Positions 7,647 to 11,161 of a stretch of 11,161 nt of DNA are shown here, in pieces. The notes beneath the pieces were generated by a model that saw only the letters and a program-made list of their open reading frames with translations, searched no databases and had not been told where the DNA came from. The translations under genes and the position numbers were made by a program. The stretch comes from Candidatus Babelota bacterium. GTDB lineage: Bacteria; Babelota; Babeliae; Babelales; Babelaceae. How positions within the stretch are numbered: position 1 is the first letter of the stretch; each line of letters opens with the position of its first letter. The stretch covers positions 1-11,161 of the forward strand of contig PRDV01000059.1 of NCBI GenBank assembly GCA_003174035.1. The letters run 5' to 3'.

Positions 7647-7679
7647 AAATGGATGGAAATAAATAACTCCAATCCATTT
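7647..7679 (-). terminator. Second hairpin upstream of the 14-bp stem
   Basis: AAATGGAT+GGA (7647-7657) pairs with TCC+ATCCATTT (7668-7679) with one bulged A and a 10-nt loop. It stands 9 bases from the stronger hairpin, giving a tandem pair. On the plus strand it is followed by T residues, so it would also terminate antisense transcripts. It could also stabilise the 3' end of the mRNA. Confidence 0.35.
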
Positions 7680-7772
7680 TTAAAGTATGATCGTTTGAAT
7701 TACTATGCCTAAACAAATGTGCATACATCCGATGTGAAGGCTTTCCGCTTCTCGATAAAGAGAAAAGCACAA

Positions 7773-8456
7773 TTAATTAATAGAATGCTGCTCATTCCAA
7801 GCTGGCCCCACCCGTGTAGGCCTACGAGACCATTCTCCTTTGCGCAAGTTCAGCCTGCCATACGTAAGAACGCAGCTCAAGTCTTCACCTAAAGCCTTAA
7901 GATCTTGGTAAATATTAGTAATTTCATTTTCGCTTAGATAATCAGCTGGCAACACTTTTTTTGCTGCAATTCTTACACTTTCCTGGCACAGCGAATCTCG
8001 TTTATCTAAAATAAATTCATGCTCACATTTTTCATTATCCTTTAGAACAATGTCAAACGTCAAAATTAACTGTTGATACATTTTCCCCAAATAATCGAAC
8101 GCTGCATACAGAAGTGCCTTTTCATGCAAAGTATTGCATTCTTTAGCCTTTTGCTCGACATCGATCTGTTCAAATCTTGTCACGAGGCCTTGCCAAAAAG
8201 ACTGAACATCAGTTTTTGCTTTATCATCCGAAAGACTCCTAGGGTACTGGTCTAAACTAAAATATAGATTTGAGAATTCACTCCCCATTTCCTCAGCTTC
8301 GCTAAATTTATTGCACGCAAGCTTGCACACGGTTTCGGCTAGCAATTCGGCTGCTTCTTCGCCCTTTTTTGTATAGTACTCTGATGTTTCTGCTACAATT
8401 ACGCTCATCCCTGATACTACGACGGAAAAAGCGATTATCTTCTTTAATGAAATTAT
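7773..8456 (-). CDS. Small secreted protein, family with the next two genes (gene D); non-ATG start
   Basis: From the first ATG (8408) the product has 211 residues and begins in the middle of a hydrophobic stretch. The frame stays open upstream to a TAG at 8466-8468 and adds ISLKKIIAFSVVVSG before that Met, which completes a textbook signal peptide (two Lys, hydrophobic core, cleavage after IVA before ETSEYY). The only plausible starts there are ATA (8456) and ATT (8453), lying 6 and 9 bases after a TTAGGAG Shine-Dalgarno. I annotate from ATA (227 aa). The mature part contains YYTKKGEEAAELLAETV and FSLDQY, both matched in gene E, and several Cys (in C-K-L-A-C, A-K-E-C and K-C-E-H). It belongs to no family I recognise. 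It is probably the last gene of an operon with genes E and F, 44 bases downstream of E. Location is periplasmic or exported. Confidence 0.75.
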   Translation of the reverse strand: MISLKKIIAFSVVVSGMSVIVAETSEYYTKKGEEAAELLAETVCKLACNKFSEAEEMGSEFSNLYFSLDQYPRSLSDDKAKTDVQSFWQGLVTRFEQIDVEQKAKECNTLHEKALLYAAFDYLGKMYQQLILTFDIVLKDNEKCEHEFILDKRDSLCQESVRIAAKKVLPADYLSENEITNIYQDLKALGEDLSCVLTYGRLNLRKGEWSRRPTRVGPAWNEQHSIN

Positions 8457-8462
8457 AAGATA

Positions 8463-8469
8463 CTCCTAA
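8463..8469 (-). promoter_or_regulatory. Shine-Dalgarno that decides the gene D start
   Basis: TTAGGAG on the minus strand sits 6 bases before ATA (8456) and 9 before ATT (8453), but over 50 bases before the first ATG (8408). An in-frame TAG overlaps it at 8466-8468, so no start further upstream is possible. Confidence 0.7.
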
Positions 8470-8500
8470 GTTTAATTATGGATTACAACAATCTGACGGT

Positions 8501-9031
8501 TTAATAATTTCGCCACAGAGTTCTAACAATATATTCAATATCGTTATATCGTTTTGATCCAACGCCATACTTTATATTAGCGGCCGTCATGATTGCTTGT
8601 TCTAAATATCCGCTCAAGGTAGGATCTTCAACATTAATTGTCCAAGTAGAGCCATGCTCAATAATGTAAGGCAGAAGTTCGACGAGAATCGTATGCCCTT
8701 TAGATAACAATCTGCTGACAAACTTATCAGACGATGCTCTTTGTGCATACCAATGAATATCGATAGTTCTCAATTGCTGATAAAAGCCTTTGAGAAACTG
8801 GCCATACTGATCGAAGGTAAATGAGCAACTGTATCTATCTACAAATTCTTCAATACAAATAGGTTCTTTTACAGGGCTTTGTGCAAGGTATACTAAGTTA
8901 GTAACCATATCTGCGGCGCACTGACTCCCCGCTGCATAGGCAAACGTCTGTGTTTCTTTATAACCCCACAAACTGCTCACACTACAAACTAATGCCAACC
9001 CGATTATATGTTGCTTATTCATGAATATCAT
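8501..9031 (-). CDS. Small secreted protein (gene E), paralogue of its neighbours
   Basis: The 176-residue protein has a signal peptide (about residues 1-23, core IIGLALVCSVSSLWG). The mature part begins YKETQTFAYAAGSQCAADMV; the G-x-x-x-A pattern repeats in genes D and F. SFTFDQYGQF matches FSLDQY in D, and RTIDIHWYAQ aligns with FEQIDVEQKA of D. The C-terminal YGVGSKRYNDIEYIVRTL aligns with FGINSLEYKMYQ of F. No domain I know fits, and the protein is mostly predicted helix. ATG at 9031 or 9022 is possible; an AAAGG about 9 bases before the first favours 9031. It lies 91 bases after gene F and 44 before gene D, so probably one transcript. Confidence 0.8.
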   Translation of the reverse strand: MIFMNKQHIIGLALVCSVSSLWGYKETQTFAYAAGSQCAADMVTNLVYLAQSPVKEPICIEEFVDRYSCSFTFDQYGQFLKGFYQQLRTIDIHWYAQRASSDKFVSRLLSKGHTILVELLPYIIEHGSTWTINVEDPTLSGYLEQAIMTAANIKYGVGSKRYNDIEYIVRTLWRNY

Positions 9032-9098
9032 GATAACTGCCTTTCTTTAATATGACTGTAATCTATCACTAAAATTCTTATATTGGGTTGACAAGCCC

Positions 9099-9121
9099 CA
9101 AAACTCATTTTGCTAGTTTTG
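9099..9121 (-). other. Small hairpin just after the stop of gene F
   Basis: CAAAACT (9099-9105) pairs with AGTTTTG (9115-9121) around a 9-nt loop, two bases after the gene F stop codon in the transcribed direction. It is followed by GGGG, not a T run, so full termination is unlikely. It may attenuate or process the F-E junction. Confidence 0.3.
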
Positions 9122-9122
9122 T

Positions 9123-9665
9123 CTACACAAATGCCAATGCTTGAAGTGATGGATCATCTTTGAGCTGGTGCACAATAACCTTCTTACCTGCTTGATACAT
9201 CTTATATTCAAGAGAATTAATACCAAAGACCTCTTTGGTTCCTCTCAATCCAGCTTCGTATATCACGTTCACCATATTTTTCTGCACAGCTTTTTTCAAT
9301 GTTTTCCATTTACTTTTTGCAATCATTGAAAACGTTTCAATGGCTGCATAGTAAATAGCTAAAATCCCTGCATGCTGCTGTTGGGTTAACTGATAATCCC
9401 GAACAGCTTTAGCTATACTTATTTTTTTCAATCCAATTACGGCTGCTTGAGCAAACTTTGAAACTTCTTTGCCCTTGATTCCAACCGGCATGAATTGCTG
9501 AAGTTTTACTAAATCACCTCTAGAACCTTTTGCCCAGGTGACGGCAGCATCTAGAAAATGTTCGGCAAACTTTTCCCCTTGCTTATAAGCAGACGAACTG
9601 CTCGCTTGCAAGAACACTGAAGATAATGAAAGCGCTACTAGAGCTACTTTTTGTAGTAATGACAT
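9123..9665 (-). CDS. Small secreted protein (gene F), paralogue of its neighbours
   Basis: The 180-residue protein has a signal peptide (about residues 1-21, cleavage likely after FLQA). The mature part begins with four Ser and AYKQGEKFAEHFLDAAVTWA, which shares the AY-x-x-G-x-x-x-A motif with gene E and the G-E-x-x-A with gene D. It is basic and Lys-rich, with a helical middle (KFAQAAVIGLKKISIAKAV) that aligns in position with the IDI/IDV segments of E and D. The C-terminal GTKEVFGINSLEYKMYQ resembles the end of E. AGGAG lies 6 bases before the ATG. It is the first gene of the F-E-D cluster and shows no known domain. Export to the periplasm, surface or host is inferred from the signal peptide only. 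Confidence 0.8.
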   Translation of the reverse strand: MSLLQKVALVALSLSSVFLQASSSSAYKQGEKFAEHFLDAAVTWAKGSRGDLVKLQQFMPVGIKGKEVSKFAQAAVIGLKKISIAKAVRDYQLTQQQHAGILAIYYAAIETFSMIAKSKWKTLKKAVQKNMVNVIYEAGLRGTKEVFGINSLEYKMYQAGKKVIVHQLKDDPSLQALAFV

Positions 9666-9686
9666 TGAAAACTCCTATAGTTAATA

Positions 9687-9715
9687 ACAATACTGTCATC
9701 AATTAGCTGAATCAA
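9687..9715 (-). promoter_or_regulatory. Possible promoter for the small secreted gene cluster
   Basis: Minus-strand TTGATT (9710-9715) and TATTGT (9687-9692) are 17 nt apart. This would place the transcript start about 15 bases before the gene F ATG, just ahead of its AGGAG. Each box matches the consensus at about 4 positions, so this is tentative. Confidence 0.35.
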
Positions 9716-9976
9716 AAAAAATATGATTAAAAAAGATGGGTTGAGTCATTCCCCTTTCGCGAAGAAAGAGAAATAGGTCTTCGATAAAAATCCATAGGCC
9801 CCCTCGCCAATGATAAAAATGCTCTATTCAGGGTGAAAACAATTCTATTTTTTGAAATCGCTTTCAAATCAGTACTAGCATACTATGATTGCTGATGAGT
9901 GTAAAAAGGGTATGCAAAAAGATGTGCTAAGGGCCACAAATAGATGATTGCAATAGTATGGTGGGTACGATATCGC
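9716..9976. other. Intergenic region with weak dyads, no gene seen
   Basis: Between the ATPase stop and the gene F promoter I see no coding frame. TTTGAAA/TTTCAAA with a 4-nt loop lies at 9851-9868. An 8-bp inverted pair, CATACTAT (9879-9886) and ATAGTATG (9953-9960), encloses about 66 bases and has a direct copy of ATGATTGC beside each arm. None has a T run placed to act as a clear ATPase terminator. Confidence 0.4.
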
Positions 9977-11161
9977 TTATCCGCGGAGCCTGGCCTGAAT
10001 GTCAGGATAACCATGTAGGGCTCGAACAACAGCATAAAGCGGGTACGAATGAATCTTATTATAGATAGAATAATTATTCGTTGAGAACCGTACTGCGTAG
10101 GGCGAATTGGGATGAGTTTCTAAAAATTCATGGGTACTAGACAAGGTCGTTCCCTTACCGCTTTTTACTTCGATAGGAATTATCGCCTCATTTAGCTGGC
10201 TTACATAATCGATTTCTGCATTTCCTTCTCTACCAATACGCTGCCAATAATAGAGATTACTTTTCATTATGGGCATTGAATATCCTAATAATTCTTGTCC
10301 GATAAATGATTCCATAATATGGCCCCTATTAACAATCTCCTTAACCGGGTAAAGCAGGAGCGGTTTCATTTTTAACCCAAGCTGCGCTTGAGCAAGAGCA
10401 ATATCAAGAAGCGTAAGTTTAAAATACTCAAAATTAATTTGAGCTCCCAAAGGGATCCCGTGGGCTGCCGTATGGTATACTCTATGTATAACCCCAGCCA
10501 TAGCTAGCAAATCAAGACAAGGCGCGAGATCCCGTTTGCGAAAACCTCCTTCTACATCACTATATTTAAATCGCTTTCCTAGCTGCTGAGGCACTGCGTT
10601 AAAGAGCGCATCAACATATTTCACCTGATATTTATTTGCATAGGTACCAAAATCAACACGATACGTATCCACGAGTGTATGATGGATCTTGGCACATTCC
10701 AAGGGATCAGCTGTTTCAAACCAACATTTGACGGCCTCAGGCATCCCACCAATTGCTACGTAATTACCCACAAGCTCTAATAATTTTTTATGAATCGGCT
10801 CGCTCATAGGTTCGTCAAGTGGATGCCGTAAAATCTCTTCAATAAGTAGCTCTCCTCCTTCCCGTACATTAAGAAACTCAATGAATGTCATAGGATACAT
10901 ATAGAGGGATTCAACCCTCCCTACCGGAATACCTACTGCTTGTATCGCAAAATCGAGCAATGAACCAGCGGCAATAACATGCAGCTCTGGCATTTTTTCA
11001 TAAAAATAACGCAAGGAAAGAAGTGTCCGAGGCGTAACCTGGATTTCATCAAAAAATAACAGCGTTTTGCCTGGAATAATTTGTTTCTCTTTTAATAATG
11101 CGAGTGATCTTATGATCCTTTCAGGGTTAAGATCATCCTCAAAAAAAACACGGGCTTCCGT
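9977..11161 (-). CDS. AAA_14/DUF4143 ATP-binding protein, C-terminal part (N-terminus outside window)
   Basis: The frame is open to the window's right edge and gives 394 residues plus TAA. It starts inside the ATPase domain. TLLFFDEIQ (about residues 33-41) is the Walker B motif, and VIAAGSLLDF (about 62-71) is the sensor region typical of AAA_14. The Walker A P-loop must lie in the roughly 50 residues missing to the right. The C-terminal DUF4143 part includes GNAEIDYV and IIPIEVKSGK (about 325-335), the D...E-x-K pattern of a PD-(D/E)XK-like fold. These proteins are common in host-associated and environmental bacteria, often in several divergent copies. Their cellular role is poorly known; nuclease or defence-like functions have been suggested. 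A start at TTG 11014 would remove the Walker B motif and is not the real one. Confidence 0.92.
   Translation of the reverse strand, partial: TEARVFFEDDLNPERIIRSLALLKEKQIIPGKTLLFFDEIQVTPRTLLSLRYFYEKMPELHVIAAGSLLDFAIQAVGIPVGRVESLYMYPMTFIEFLNVREGGELLIEEILRHPLDEPMSEPIHKKLLELVGNYVAIGGMPEAVKCWFETADPLECAKIHHTLVDTYRVDFGTYANKYQVKYVDALFNAVPQQLGKRFKYSDVEGGFRKRDLAPCLDLLAMAGVIHRVYHTAAHGIPLGAQINFEYFKLTLLDIALAQAQLGLKMKPLLLYPVKEIVNRGHIMESFIGQELLGYSMPIMKSNLYYWQRIGREGNAEIDYVSQLNEAIIPIEVKSGKGTTLSSTHEFLETHPNSPYAVRFSTNNYSIYNKIHSYPLYAVVRALHGYPDIQARLRG

Noticed and set aside
1..11161. CRISPR array, tRNA or rRNA gene, or insertion sequence
   Set aside because: I saw no regularly spaced repeats, no cloverleaf or rRNA signature, and no transposase frame with terminal inverted repeats.

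Overview
All recognisable genes in this window lie on the minus strand. The DNA is AT-leaning, with short intergenic gaps. The dominant signals are secreted ankyrin-type proteins in tandem, small secreted proteins of no known family, and toxin-antitoxin debris. This mix suggests a host-associated intracellular bacterium. Candidatus Dependentiae (TM6/Babeliae) is my best guess from the short signal peptide followed by a KR-rich start and ankyrin repeats. Legionella-, Chlamydia- or Rickettsiales-like endosymbionts are not excluded.

Layout, left to right (the reverse of transcription). Positions 1-300 hold a decayed DUF433-type antitoxin-like gene with three in-frame stops. Positions 310-495 hold the first 61 codons of an AbiEii-type nucleotidyltransferase toxin, cut off before its catalytic part. 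It overlaps by 4 bases an intact AbiEi-type antitoxin/repressor (492 to about 1277). Upstream of AbiEi are two 23-bp dyads exactly 88 bp apart that look like its operators. Positions 1406-1840 have no gene I can support.

Positions 1841-7460 form a three-gene operon, transcribed C-B-A (C = 5715-7460, B = 3670-5718, A = 1841-3646). A good promoter lies at 7505-7532. All three products carry signal peptides. C and A are diverged full-length paralogues, each with a C-terminal ankyrin pair and a terminal bipartite-NLS-like basic tail. B, between them, is a larger ankyrin protein with about ten repeats and an acidic tail. I infer that these are exported effectors acting in a eukaryotic host cell.

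Positions 7602-7679 hold two tandem hairpins that probably end the next transcript. Positions 7773-9665 hold three consecutive small secreted proteins (transcribed F-E-D) that appear to be paralogues of one undescribed family. The last, D, appears to start at a non-ATG codon (ATA or ATT) behind a clear Shine-Dalgarno; the first ATG would cut the signal peptide in two. Positions 9666-9976 hold a possible promoter for F and weak dyads. Positions 9977-11161 hold the C-terminal 394 residues of an AAA_14/DUF4143 ATPase whose N-terminus lies outside the window.
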